NCBI GenBank assembly: GCA_024229395.1
Contig: JAAESM010000037.1
Span: 1 to 64,000 of the forward strand
DNA: 64,000 nucleotides
DNA from: Planctomycetota bacterium
Lineage (GTDB): Bacteria > Planctomycetota > UBA1135
Direction: 5' to 3'
A program made the translations under genes and the position numbers. Position 1 is the stretch's first letter. Each line of letters starts with the position of its first letter. Below are positions 19,386 through 29,125 of this stretch, piece after piece. Below the pieces are notes generated by a model. It was not told the DNA's origin. It saw nothing but the letters and a program-made list of their open reading frames with translations, and made no database searches.

Positions 19386-20186
19386 ATGCATCGTCTCTTG
19401 CTTCCCCTCGCTCTCACCGTGGTCTTTAGCGCCAACCTCCAGGCGCAATCCGCCCCAGGCATCATCCATACGGTGACCAACCCTGCCAACGGTCACACCT
19501 ACCACTTGCTCGACCAATCCAATTGGACTGATGCGGAAACAGAAGCCATCGCCCTTGGTGGTCACTTGGTGACCGTCAACGATTTGGCGGAGAACGATTT
19601 CCTGATTGCTGAGTTTTCGTTTTTTGGCGCTATCACACGCCACTTGTGGACTGGCTACAACGATGAGCTGGTGGAAGGCACTTGGGTTTGGGCCGACGGC
19701 GACCCATCCGCATACACCTATTGGAACCCTGGTGAACCAAACAACTCCTTCGCAAACGATCCAATCCATGGCGAAGACTATGCTGCCATGTATCCGAGCG
19801 GTCCTTGGGTAGACCTCAACGATGCCAGCACTTTGACCTGGTTCCCAGTCTTGAATGGCGTGGTCGAGATTGGCTCGCCATTGCTTTCAATCAGCGGCCT
19901 TGTCGGCGGTGGCATTGCCACCATCAATGTCAGCAATGCAACCGCTGGTGGAGCCGTGTTACTGGGTTACTCACTCAGCGGTGCTGGCCCAACCATGACT
20001 CCCTATGGCCCTGTCGACATGAGTCCACCGATTTCGCTGCTGCCTTCCTTGACCGCCGACCCAAGCGGCCTGGCCAGCATGTCGACCGGCGTTCCTGGTC
20101 GCGCGACTGGCTTCACGCTTTACATGCAGGGCGTTGACTTGGCGTCTGGCTTGTTGACGAGCTCGCTGGCCGAGACGGTTCTTTGA
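19386..20186 (+). CDS. Secreted C-type lectin domain protein with shared C-terminal module
   Basis: HTYHLLDQSNWTDAETEAIALGGHLVTVNDLAENDFL...HLWTGYND...WNPGEPNNS; C-terminus GLVGGGIATINVSNATAGGAVLLGYSLSGAGPTMTPYGPVDMS. Confidence 0.92.
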   Translation: MHRLLLPLALTVVFSANLQAQSAPGIIHTVTNPANGHTYHLLDQSNWTDAETEAIALGGHLVTVNDLAENDFLIAEFSFFGAITRHLWTGYNDELVEGTWVWADGDPSAYTYWNPGEPNNSFANDPIHGEDYAAMYPSGPWVDLNDASTLTWFPVLNGVVEIGSPLLSISGLVGGGIATINVSNATAGGAVLLGYSLSGAGPTMTPYGPVDMSPPISLLPSLTADPSGLASMSTGVPGRATGFTLYMQGVDLASGLLTSSLAETVL

Positions 20187-21835
20187 ACCTGCAGACCGTT
20201 GTGTTTCTTGGCGCAGCCTTGTGTTGCGCTGCCCCAGCACCTTGCCAGCAATCCCCCGCCGAGCAGGAGTCGGCACATGAGATTCAGTTCGTTCCGAATG
20301 GCCTGCATGGTTACATCGGCTATCGTGCTACGCGCCCACCCGAGCAATCAGAGTTCGGCGCCGGCATGGGTTTCTACTCTGCGGTGTGGCCTTTGATTGA
20401 CCAACCGCTTGCCAACTTCCAGATTGGATTGGCGGGCGCATGGGTCATTCCCGACAACTCAGACAATAAGGACCAAGCACTTGCTCCCGTCGGAACCTTG
20501 GCGCGCACTTGGCCTGAACGTGGACCGACTTGGAGTAGTGTCTTCCAAACCGTCGAGGGCGGGCTTGGATATTGGCGCGGCAACCGGTTTCGCTACGGCC
20601 CACCGAAGTTCAGCATGAACGCCACCCCACAATGCTACGACTATGAGGTGGGATCCCCCGGTTGGTCTTTTTTCTACGACACCGAAGCCTTGCCCGACGA
20701 TCGCCTGGGGATAGCTCAGTTGAGCAACCGCCTACTGATTCCACCTGACGCCCTGCCCTTCGAAGGCAATCCGCGCGGCAAATTTCTCGGCTACACCTAT
20801 ATGGCACTGCCATTCACCGCGCCAACCACAGGCGACCCACCGACTGGCGATCAAGCTTGGACCTGTTTCCTGAGCACAGCCAATTTCAAAGGCCCAATCG
20901 CCTACTACATTCCTGAGACCTGGAGCAAGATCGGCAAGATCTTCGACATGCCCTTCCTGCATGGGCGCGGATTGGATGCGCGACCTGGCTTGATGGGCGG
21001 TGGCGCCATGGAGATCAACACCGTGCCGAGTTTCGTCGGCCGTGATTCCAAGGGCACGCGTTACTCGAAGATCCCAAAGCTGAACTTTGCAGTAGACCAG
21101 CAAGGGCAAGCGGTGTTGGTGCAAGATGTCACTTATTACTCCAAGGCTGCCCTCTACGATTCCTTCAAGGCATGGCGCGACGGCGGCCCGGCATGCTCGG
21201 GAGAGTTTCAGGAGTCCGGTTCGTGGCGCTCTACCCTGACGACGAACACTCCCCGATTCGATCAAGCCGGCAAGTCCATCGTTGGCGTCGACAAGGTCTT
21301 CAACACCAAGATTTTCGGAGATACGCAATGGGGTTTGGAATGGCTCGATAGTGCAGTCAGCCCACCAGGGCGGTTTCCTCAATACTTCAAGCATGTCGGT
21401 GAAGAGCGCGTTGCGATCTCAGCGGCCGACGTCCCTGAAGAAACCGGCTTGCTGCAAAAGAACTTCCCGTTGGCAAAGCGCGGTTCCCCATTCACATCGC
21501 CTGGTAAGGGCGCATGGACACAACCGGGTCCTACAAAAGGTCCGTTTACTGTGATGCTTGGCGATGGTTCGCTGGTCACCTACTCGTGGTACCGCTTTGT
21601 CGATCAACCCTCCTTCCAGCAGTACTCGTGGAGTGAGGCCAAAAAGGAGCGTCTGCAGACCTTGGTGGAGAAAGTCCACCGCACTTGGCCAATCGACCGC
21701 GACTACATGAAGCCGCCAAGTAGCGGTGAGTTGGTCAAGCTTGATCCGGCTTTGTTCGTGACGCCACCGAAGGGATTGGAGATTGGCTACGTACCGATTG
21801 TCACGCGCCAACAAGATGCCTCCGAGAATCGCTAG
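20183..21835 (+). CDS. Conserved-looking hypothetical protein
   Basis: 550 aa ORF from TTG overlapping the previous stop (TTGA). Signal-like N-terminus. No family recognised. Confidence 0.7.
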   Translation: MNLQTVVFLGAALCCAAPAPCQQSPAEQESAHEIQFVPNGLHGYIGYRATRPPEQSEFGAGMGFYSAVWPLIDQPLANFQIGLAGAWVIPDNSDNKDQALAPVGTLARTWPERGPTWSSVFQTVEGGLGYWRGNRFRYGPPKFSMNATPQCYDYEVGSPGWSFFYDTEALPDDRLGIAQLSNRLLIPPDALPFEGNPRGKFLGYTYMALPFTAPTTGDPPTGDQAWTCFLSTANFKGPIAYYIPETWSKIGKIFDMPFLHGRGLDARPGLMGGGAMEINTVPSFVGRDSKGTRYSKIPKLNFAVDQQGQAVLVQDVTYYSKAALYDSFKAWRDGGPACSGEFQESGSWRSTLTTNTPRFDQAGKSIVGVDKVFNTKIFGDTQWGLEWLDSAVSPPGRFPQYFKHVGEERVAISAADVPEETGLLQKNFPLAKRGSPFTSPGKGAWTQPGPTKGPFTVMLGDGSLVTYSWYRFVDQPSFQQYSWSEAKKERLQTLVEKVHRTWPIDRDYMKPPSSGELVKLDPALFVTPPKGLEIGYVPIVTRQQDASENR

Positions 21836-21886
21836 GTTGCTCTAGCGCGTTCCATTGGCGATGCCCGCTTCGGTAATCTAGCGGGC

Positions 21887-22729
21887 ATGAAAATCGCACT
21901 CGTCCAGCAACATGCCGGTGCCAACAAAGCCAACAACCTGGAACGCGGATTGACTGCTGTACGCGCAGCGGCGCAAGCTGGATCCCAAGTGATCTGTTTT
22001 GCAGAATTGGCCTTCGAGCCTTTCTATCCGCAGCTACCCGCCAATGCACAAGACTGGGCAGAGAATGTGCGCGATCTAGCGGAATCGATTCCTGGCCCCA
22101 CCACTGATTGCTTTCGAGCTTTGGCCGCTGAACTGGACGTGGTGATCGTGCTCAATCTTTACGAACGCGATGGTGAACAAGCCTTCGATACGTCGCCGGT
22201 GATTGATGCCGACGGCAGCCTGCTTGGATGCACGCGCATGGTGCACATCACCGACTACGAGGCCTTCCATGAGAGTGGCTACTACGATCCTGGCGATCGT
22301 GGAGCGCCGGTCTATGAAACGCACTTCGGCAAGATCGCGGTGGCCATCTGCTATGACCGCCATTACCCCGAATACATGCGTGCTTTGACCCTGGCCGGTG
22401 CGGAAGTCATCTTCGTGCCGCAAGCGGGCGCACTCGGCGAATGGCCCGACGGCCTTTACGAAGCGGAGTTGCAAGTCACGGCATTCCAGAACGGAGTGTT
22501 CACCGCACTCTGCAATCGTGTTGGTGAAGAGCAAAAGCTGACTTTCGCCGGTGAGTCCTTCGTATGCTCACCGAGTGGACGTGTGATCGCCCGCGCAGGT
22601 ACAGGAACCGATGAGATTCTGTATGCCGACTTGAATCTGCAGGAAGTCAGCGAATCGCATGCCCAACAACTCTTTCTACGCGACCGACGCCCTGAGCTGT
22701 ACGGCTCATGGCTGAGTGTTGAGTACTAG
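21887..22729 (+). CDS. Carbon-nitrogen hydrolase (N-carbamoylputrescine amidase-like)
   Basis: CFAELAFEPFYP; KIAVAICYDRHYPEYMRALTLAGAEVIFVPQA; nitrilase-superfamily Glu/Lys/Cys arrangement. Confidence 0.9.
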   Translation: MKIALVQQHAGANKANNLERGLTAVRAAAQAGSQVICFAELAFEPFYPQLPANAQDWAENVRDLAESIPGPTTDCFRALAAELDVVIVLNLYERDGEQAFDTSPVIDADGSLLGCTRMVHITDYEAFHESGYYDPGDRGAPVYETHFGKIAVAICYDRHYPEYMRALTLAGAEVIFVPQAGALGEWPDGLYEAELQVTAFQNGVFTALCNRVGEEQKLTFAGESFVCSPSGRVIARAGTGTDEILYADLNLQEVSESHAQQLFLRDRRPELYGSWLSVEY

Positions 22730-22759
22730 CTGGCAGCATCGAACAGAGCAACCGAAGGA

Positions 22760-22975
22760 TTATTCGGTGCCGTTGAGTACGCGACGAATCGAGTTCTCCA
22801 GCCCACCGGTGATCTTGACCAGCCGCCCTTCCTGATCGATCAGGAAAGTCGCTGGGATACCGGTGACGACATATTGCTTCACGATTGGATCATCCCATTT
22901 CAGGCCTTGGTGGATTTGCACCCAGTTCATGCCGTGCTTTTCGGCGAAGGGTTCTTCCGCCTGGAGTAGGGACTT
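22760..22975 (-). pseudogene. Decapitated thioredoxin/TlpA-like C-terminal fragment
   Basis: Minus-strand reading KSLLQAEEPFAEKHGMNWVQIHQGLKWDDPIVKQYVVTGIPATFLIDQEGRLVKITGGLENSIRRVLNGTE*. The CxxC half is absent. Upstream frame runs into gene 22974-23672. Confidence 0.75.
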
Positions 22976-23672
22976 ACTTCGCCATGCCGCCAGAGGATTC
23001 CAGCGTCTCCATCTGTTGTGGAGTCAGCATGGCAGCCAGGCCCTGTCGGTAGTCACTGTCGATTTGCTGCCACGGGGCTCCAGCATCGGCTTTGTTCATC
23101 TCGCCGCTGCGAATAGCTGCCATGACTTCCTGGCGCGCCTGCTCGCGGTTGTCGAGCATTTCACTCATTTGAATCGCTTGCACATCACTGAGGCCAAGTT
23201 CTCCGGTCCAGAAATTCACCTGGTTGTCGAGCCGGGCCATGCGCTTCTCTTCCACGATACGCTCTCGCGCCAAGCGCTCCTCCTCTTCCCTTTGGTCAAT
23301 CACTCCGGAGATGGCGCGATCCAAACGATTGCCGGAAAGCGATTCGGGCGCATCGGCAGAACCAAGCATCAACTCATCAAGGCGCGCTTGCAATTGATTG
23401 AACTCCGCGCGGCTAGGTCCATCGAAGGCCTGGCGCTGAAGGCCAGTGCTTGGCTGCTGAAGGCTGAGTGCGTCAAGCGCCACGGCCTGATCCTGGGTTA
23501 GTAGCTCAAGGTCGGCAATCCGGCTGTGCAGGGCTGCGGAATCCGAGGATCCTCCCGAAGCATCCACTGATGGAGTTGGTTCGCTGTTCAGGAACACGAC
23601 CAACATGGCGCTGGCTGCGCCTGAGACCAAGCCAACGATTACGGGGGGGAAAAATCCGGACGAAGATGACAT
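22974..23672 (-). CDS. Membrane-anchored coiled-coil hypothetical protein
   Basis: N-terminal TM (FPPVIVGLVSGAASAMLVVFL), then charged helical region. Confidence 0.75.
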   Translation of the reverse strand: MSSSSGFFPPVIVGLVSGAASAMLVVFLNSEPTPSVDASGGSSDSAALHSRIADLELLTQDQAVALDALSLQQPSTGLQRQAFDGPSRAEFNQLQARLDELMLGSADAPESLSGNRLDRAISGVIDQREEEERLARERIVEEKRMARLDNQVNFWTGELGLSDVQAIQMSEMLDNREQARQEVMAAIRSGEMNKADAGAPWQQIDSDYRQGLAAMLTPQQMETLESSGGMAK

Positions 23673-23694
23673 CCATTGATTCTACCCCAAATAT

Positions 23695-26415
23695 TTGAGA
23701 ATGTGTGGTAGCTTGGGGATTACCTTTGCCATGCTAAGCAACCTCCTACTTTTAGCTCTCGCCCCCCTCTCCGCAGCCCCTCAGCAGGGCCCGGTGGTAA
23801 GCGAATTCTTGGCATCCAATCAAGGCGGTTTGGAGGACGAAGATGGCGACAGCCCTGACTGGATCGAAATCTACAATCCACGGCCTGTTGGGGTCGACCT
23901 TGGCGGCAGCTACCTGAGCGATGATTCGGGCAATCTGACCCGCTGGGCTTTCCCCTCACCCACCGTCATCGCAGCTGGCTCAACCATGATCGTTTTTGCA
24001 TCTGGCAAAGATCGTGCGGTCAGCGGACAGGAACTGCACACCAACTTCTCGCTCTCTTCGGGTGGAGAGTACTTGGGTTTTATCGAGTCCGACGGCATCA
24101 CCATTCGTAATCAATATGCACCGGAGTATCCCACCCAATACTCGAACGTTTCCTTTGGTTTGCGTTTTGATCCTGGGGTGACCGCGGAGCAGAGTTACTT
24201 CCCGGTTCCAACTCCCAATGCAACCAACGGCAGTGGCGGCCCATTCATTGAGAGCGCAACGCACAGTCCTGAATCGCCGAGCAATCACGAGGACATCATC
24301 GTCACGGCTCGCATCCTCAGCGCAGGTTCTGCGGTCACCAACGCCACCCTGACGACACGGGTCATGTATGCGGCAGAGACCACCGTCATCATGAATGACA
24401 GTGGCATCGCTCCTGACCTGCAAGCTGGCGACGACTTCTGGACCGGAAAGATCTCGGCAGCTTCTTCGTCGCCTGGCGAGATGGTGCGCTGGAACATCTC
24501 GGCGATCGACAACGGCAACCACTTGAGTGTCTCGCCGGCCCACTTGACATCGGAATCGGCCGAATACTTCGGCACCGTCATCAACAACCCTGCCGTCGAC
24601 AGTGACCTGGCCACCATTCATTGGTTTGTACAGAACCCGGCGATGGCCAACACGACGACCGGCACGCGCTGTTCCGTGTGGCTCAACGGCGAGTTCTACG
24701 ACAACCAGTATTGCCGCATTCGTGGCGGCAGCACCGCCAGCTACCAGAAGAAGAGCTACAAGATTGACTTCAACCCCGGTGAAAAGTTCCGCATGATTCC
24801 TGGTGTGGATCGCATGGAAGAGATCAACCTGAACTCGACCTGGTCGGACAAGGCGTACATTCGACAGCAACTCTGCTGGGAGACCTACGCGAACGTCGGC
24901 GCCACGGCTTCGCTGGCCGAAATGGTGCACCTGATGCAGAATGGTTCCTTCAAGGGCTTATACAACTTCATCGAACAAGTCGATGATGAGTATCTGGATC
25001 GCCGCGGCTTCGATGATGATGGCGCGCTGTACAAGATGTACAACTCGATGACCTCCTCGATCAACGGCGTGTCCAAGAAGACACGTACTTGGGAAGGCAA
25101 TCAGGATCTGCTTGACCTGGTCAATGGCATACAGCAGCAAGGCAATAGCCTTGAGCGCTTCATGTTCGACAATATCGACCTGCCGGCGGTCATCAGTTAT
25201 TTGGTCGGCACAGCACTGATCTGCGACAACGATCACATCGACAAGAACTACTACGTCTATCGCGATTCCGACGGCGACCAGGAATGGATGTTCCTGCCGT
25301 GGGATAAGGACCTGACTTTAGGGCGCAACTACACGCTTACCGGTGGTGTGCTGAACGATTCGATGTGGGCGAATATCGATCCACAATGTCACCCGAAGTA
25401 TGGCGATCGCAACCATAAGAAGATCGACGGCTATTGGAACCGCTTGATCGATGCCTGTTATCGCGAACCGCGCGTGCTGGAGATGTATGTGCGCCGCCTG
25501 TGGACCGTAATGGAACAGGAGCTACAGGCTCCTGGCACGCCAGCTGGGCAGCTGAAGTTCGAGCAACGCGTTGAAGAGTTGCACTTACTGTTGGCAGATG
25601 AAGTGGCGCAAGACGTACAGGTCTGGGGCACGCCGAGTTGGGGTTCCTACATGAACTTCCAGTCCGCCTTGAACCAACTCACGCAGGATTATCTGGCACC
25701 ACGCCGCGCGCACCTATTCCAGACGCATCTGCAGTCTGGCGTCATGCCAGGCCCACCAGCCTCCACGCCAGCCATGGTTTTGGGCAGCATGGAACCCGAT
25801 CCAGCTTCCGGCGATGACGACGAGGAATGGCTTCAGCTTCTCAACCCCAGCAATGACGCGGTCGACATGAGTGGCTGGACTTTGACCGGCGGTATTGAGT
25901 TCACCTTCGCTCCTGGCACCGTTGTGCCGGCCAACGACGAGGTCTACCTGTCCGCCAAGATCAAGAGCTTTCGCAACCGCAGCACTTCGCCGAAAGGCAA
26001 TGAAGGCAACTTCGTGGTCGGTCCGCATGATGGCAACCTGCGCGTTGGCGAAGAGTTGTTCCTGTGGAATGCCGATGGCGCCTTGATTACCTCGAACTCC
26101 GACGCCTTCACGCTCTACGCTAGCGACTTCCTCGCTGGTACCAGCGCGGTGGTCAGCGTTGCGGGAGCCACCCCGAACTCACCGGTGTTTATCGGTTGGA
26201 GCTCGGCTGGAGGCGGCCCGACCAACACTGCATGGGGTGTTGCGGACTTGAGTCAGCCAATCAGGGTATTGCCAAGCATGACGGCATCGGCAGCAGGAAC
26301 GGCCTCGACGTCGGCGCCGCTTCCAGGCACCCTGTCGGGAGTTCAGATCTGGTTGCAGGCTTTGGATCCAGCGTCGGGCGAGATTTCCAACGGCGAGACA
26401 CGCGTGATTCAGTAG
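23695..26415 (+). CDS. Secreted CotH-kinase-family protein with lamin-tail domains and shared C-terminal module
   Basis: VSEFLASNQGGLEDEDGDSPDWIEIYNP (LTD); CRIRGGSTASYQKKSYKIDFN...; GLYNFIEQVDDEYLDRRG; DNDHIDKNYYVYRD; second LTD EEWLQLLNPSNDAVDMSGWTLTGG. Start uncertain. Confidence 0.92.
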   Translation: MRMCGSLGITFAMLSNLLLLALAPLSAAPQQGPVVSEFLASNQGGLEDEDGDSPDWIEIYNPRPVGVDLGGSYLSDDSGNLTRWAFPSPTVIAAGSTMIVFASGKDRAVSGQELHTNFSLSSGGEYLGFIESDGITIRNQYAPEYPTQYSNVSFGLRFDPGVTAEQSYFPVPTPNATNGSGGPFIESATHSPESPSNHEDIIVTARILSAGSAVTNATLTTRVMYAAETTVIMNDSGIAPDLQAGDDFWTGKISAASSSPGEMVRWNISAIDNGNHLSVSPAHLTSESAEYFGTVINNPAVDSDLATIHWFVQNPAMANTTTGTRCSVWLNGEFYDNQYCRIRGGSTASYQKKSYKIDFNPGEKFRMIPGVDRMEEINLNSTWSDKAYIRQQLCWETYANVGATASLAEMVHLMQNGSFKGLYNFIEQVDDEYLDRRGFDDDGALYKMYNSMTSSINGVSKKTRTWEGNQDLLDLVNGIQQQGNSLERFMFDNIDLPAVISYLVGTALICDNDHIDKNYYVYRDSDGDQEWMFLPWDKDLTLGRNYTLTGGVLNDSMWANIDPQCHPKYGDRNHKKIDGYWNRLIDACYREPRVLEMYVRRLWTVMEQELQAPGTPAGQLKFEQRVEELHLLLADEVAQDVQVWGTPSWGSYMNFQSALNQLTQDYLAPRRAHLFQTHLQSGVMPGPPASTPAMVLGSMEPDPASGDDDEEWLQLLNPSNDAVDMSGWTLTGGIEFTFAPGTVVPANDEVYLSAKIKSFRNRSTSPKGNEGNFVVGPHDGNLRVGEELFLWNADGALITSNSDAFTLYASDFLAGTSAVVSVAGATPNSPVFIGWSSAGGGPTNTAWGVADLSQPIRVLPSMTASAAGTASTSAPLPGTLSGVQIWLQALDPASGEISNGETRVIQ

Positions 26416-26466
26416 GCTCTGCTACTGATTGCCGGCTCTGGCTGACCTAAGCTGTTCACTGCGTCC

Positions 26467-27600
26467 TTGAAGTCCACCATCCTTGCCTGCCTATGTGCAG
26501 TCCCCATAGTCTTCGTTGCGCGTGGTTGCACGATGCCGTCGGTGGAAACACAGGTCTTGGCTGCAGCCGGCAGTCCAACCCTTGAAGAGTTTCGGCTTCC
26601 AACTCGCAGCTGTGGCGACTTCTTCATCGTGGATGCTTTCATCGATGGCAGTGGCCCCTACCCGTTACTCATGGATACCGGCGCTGGCACGACCACGATC
26701 ACGCCCAAGTTGTCTAAGCAAGCCGGAGTCTCTGATTGGATTGAGTCCTTTCAAATCGATCGCTTTCATGCCGATGGCCACATCCCCTGCCAGGTACAGG
26801 AACTGGATCACATCAGCCGCGTGCTGGGCATGGAGATTCAAGGAATCGTGGGTTATGGAGTTTTCGAAGGAGTGCTCCTGACTTATGACTATCCACAGCA
26901 ACAGATCCGTGTCCAGAGGAGCAAGTTCTCTGATGCTGAGCTTGCGCAGGAGAATGTGGTGCCGACCAGTGATGGCTCGCGACCTTTCATTCGCGTTTCC
27001 ACTCAGGGCCATTCGTTCACGGCTTTACTGGATACGGGTTCGAGCCGCAGCTTGACCTTCACCAAGTTGTCGCGTTTTGATTTTGAGGAAGCGCCGCGGC
27101 CGACGGGAGCAAGGATGCGTGTGAATGGCATGTTCCTGGTCAAGTCCGGCCGCCTTGATGGAGATTTGAAAGTTGGTCCTCTGCTGCTGCGCAAGCCGAT
27201 CCTGCATGATTCGACCGGCGTGAATCTCATTGGCCAACAGGTCCTGCGCGATTTCGTCATCACCTTCGACCAAAGTAACCACTATGTGCGCTTTGAAAGC
27301 CCGAATGGTCAAGTGAGTACAGCGATCGAATCCCTGCCTCTCTATGGCACGGGAATCGTTTCCGCCCCACGCGAGGATCGTTTGATCGTGCGGCGGATCT
27401 TCGAGGGCACCGCTGCCGAAACTGCGGGGGTCCAAATGGATGATGAGATCCTTGCGATCGATGGTGTGGCAATCGCCGACCGCGGATGTGCACATCATGA
27501 ATATTCGCCACAGCTCGGCCCTGAAATGGTCGAACTACTGATTGAGCGCAATGGCCAAGAGTTAACCCTGCGCTTCAAGACCGAAGTCTTGGTCTATTGA
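26467..27600 (+). CDS. Retropepsin-like aspartic protease with C-terminal PDZ domain
   Basis: Two D-T-G motifs (LLMDTGAGTTTIT, ALLDTGSSRSLTF) and a PDZ-like GVQMDDEILAIDG tail. Confidence 0.88.
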   Translation: MKSTILACLCAVPIVFVARGCTMPSVETQVLAAAGSPTLEEFRLPTRSCGDFFIVDAFIDGSGPYPLLMDTGAGTTTITPKLSKQAGVSDWIESFQIDRFHADGHIPCQVQELDHISRVLGMEIQGIVGYGVFEGVLLTYDYPQQQIRVQRSKFSDAELAQENVVPTSDGSRPFIRVSTQGHSFTALLDTGSSRSLTFTKLSRFDFEEAPRPTGARMRVNGMFLVKSGRLDGDLKVGPLLLRKPILHDSTGVNLIGQQVLRDFVITFDQSNHYVRFESPNGQVSTAIESLPLYGTGIVSAPREDRLIVRRIFEGTAAETAGVQMDDEILAIDGVAIADRGCAHHEYSPQLGPEMVELLIERNGQELTLRFKTEVLVY

Positions 27601-27654
27601 GGCCTGGCGCTAACACCCCAGCCTGCAAGCTCAGGCCCTCGCTATAGTCTTAGC

Positions 27655-28947
27655 ATGACTTCCATATGGTCAAAGGCCGCAAGTATCGCCGCGGCCACAC
27701 CAGCCTCGCGCAATCGTGCAGTCGATTTCCTGCGCGCGGTATCGATCATGGTGGTGGTCATCGGCCACTGGATGATGGCGTCACCGTGGCAAGATGCCAG
27801 CGGCAGCCACATGGGTCATATGCTGACTTGGGCACCGGTCACCCATTATGTGACTTGGGCTTTCCAGGTCATGCCGATCTTCTTCTTCGTCGGCGGTTAT
27901 TCCAACGGCATAACCTGGGATGCCGCAGTCCGCGATGGCATTCCTTATCGCGAGTGGCTGTTCGCTCGCTTGCGGCGTCTCTTGAAGCCGGTGCTGGTGC
28001 TTGCTTGTTTTTGGCCCATCGCTGGCGTGATCGCCTTTCAAGCTGGCGTGCCGGCGATCTTCATTGAAGTGGGCTCAGAAGTCGCGTTGATTCCAATCTG
28101 GTTCCTAGCAGTCTATTCGCTGATGGTTGCCCTCGCCCCTGCGATGCGCCTGCTCTGGCATCGCTTTGGTTTGTTCTCTCTTTGGCTTCCTATCGGCTTG
28201 GCAATCGTTGGCGATCTGCTGTATTTCAATAGCAGCGTGCCATCTCTCGGTTGGCTCAACTACTTGACCTTGTGGTTGGCGGTGCATCAACTCGGTTTCG
28301 TATGGCTGGACCGCCGCATCAAGAACAACGCCATTCCGTGGTTGTGCTTCGTCGGTGGCGTCACCGCCTTGATCCTGATGACGACTTACGGCCCATGGCC
28401 AACCAGCATGATTGGTGTGCCGGGTGAAGAGATTAGTAACTCCACGCCACCGCACTTACCAATCCTGTTCTTGGCGTCTTTGCAGTTTGGTTTCGTAATT
28501 CTGATTGAGAAACGTTTGCAGAACTGGTTATCGCATGGGTCATGGTGGACCGGCACGGTGCTGATCTCTTCGATGATCATGACCCTGTTCCTTTGGCACA
28601 GCAGCGTGATGATGCTCAGTTACGGCGCCGGCTTCCTGTGGGAGTTCGGGCTGAATGAGTTGCCCGGCAACGGATCCTGGTGGTGGCGACATATCGTTTG
28701 GATTCTAGCCTTCTTGCTGTTGTTGCTGCCGATTGCCATGCTGTTGTCGCATTTTGAACGACCGCGTAAGAGCACGCGCCCGGCACCCGCCACATGGCGC
28801 TTACTCAGTGGGATCCTAGTCTGCGCCTTTGGCTTGGCCTTGCTGGCCCTGCATGGCGTAATGGAACAAGATGAATCCGGAATCGCTTGGTTGCGCGTGG
28901 CTACCCCTTTCGCCGGTGCAGCGTTGACAGGCTTGTTGGGTCGATAA
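27655..28947 (+). CDS. Acyltransferase 3-family membrane protein
   Basis: NRAVDFLRAVSIMVVVIGHWMM start motif, about 10 TM helices. Confidence 0.9.
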   Translation: MTSIWSKAASIAAATPASRNRAVDFLRAVSIMVVVIGHWMMASPWQDASGSHMGHMLTWAPVTHYVTWAFQVMPIFFFVGGYSNGITWDAAVRDGIPYREWLFARLRRLLKPVLVLACFWPIAGVIAFQAGVPAIFIEVGSEVALIPIWFLAVYSLMVALAPAMRLLWHRFGLFSLWLPIGLAIVGDLLYFNSSVPSLGWLNYLTLWLAVHQLGFVWLDRRIKNNAIPWLCFVGGVTALILMTTYGPWPTSMIGVPGEEISNSTPPHLPILFLASLQFGFVILIEKRLQNWLSHGSWWTGTVLISSMIMTLFLWHSSVMMLSYGAGFLWEFGLNELPGNGSWWWRHIVWILAFLLLLLPIAMLLSHFERPRKSTRPAPATWRLLSGILVCAFGLALLALHGVMEQDESGIAWLRVATPFAGAALTGLLGR

Positions 28948-28981
28948 AGTGCGTGAGGATTGCCTGCGGCAATGCCACAGC

Positions 28982-29125
28982 TCAACCGGGAAAGCTATCC
29001 CAAATCATTTGTGAGAATTCAATTTCATAATGGAGATAACCGTCCACGAGGGAATCGAATAGCCGTTGGACCTCCTGTGGATCGCCCGGCTCTTGATGCT
29101 GACGGAGAAGCTCCTCGAACGTCAT
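28982..29125 (-). CDS. Candidate small protein (47 aa)
   Basis: MTFEELLRQHQEPGDPQEVQRLFDSLVDGYLHYEIEFSQMIWDSFPG*. Below the ORF-track size cutoff. Amphipathic, aromatic-rich composition. Confidence 0.4.
   Translation of the reverse strand: MTFEELLRQHQEPGDPQEVQRLFDSLVDGYLHYEIEFSQMIWDSFPG

Noticed and set aside
24285-24617. Several 60-110 aa minus-strand ORFs within the CotH gene
   Set aside because: All are antisense shadows of a continuous 906-aa coding frame.
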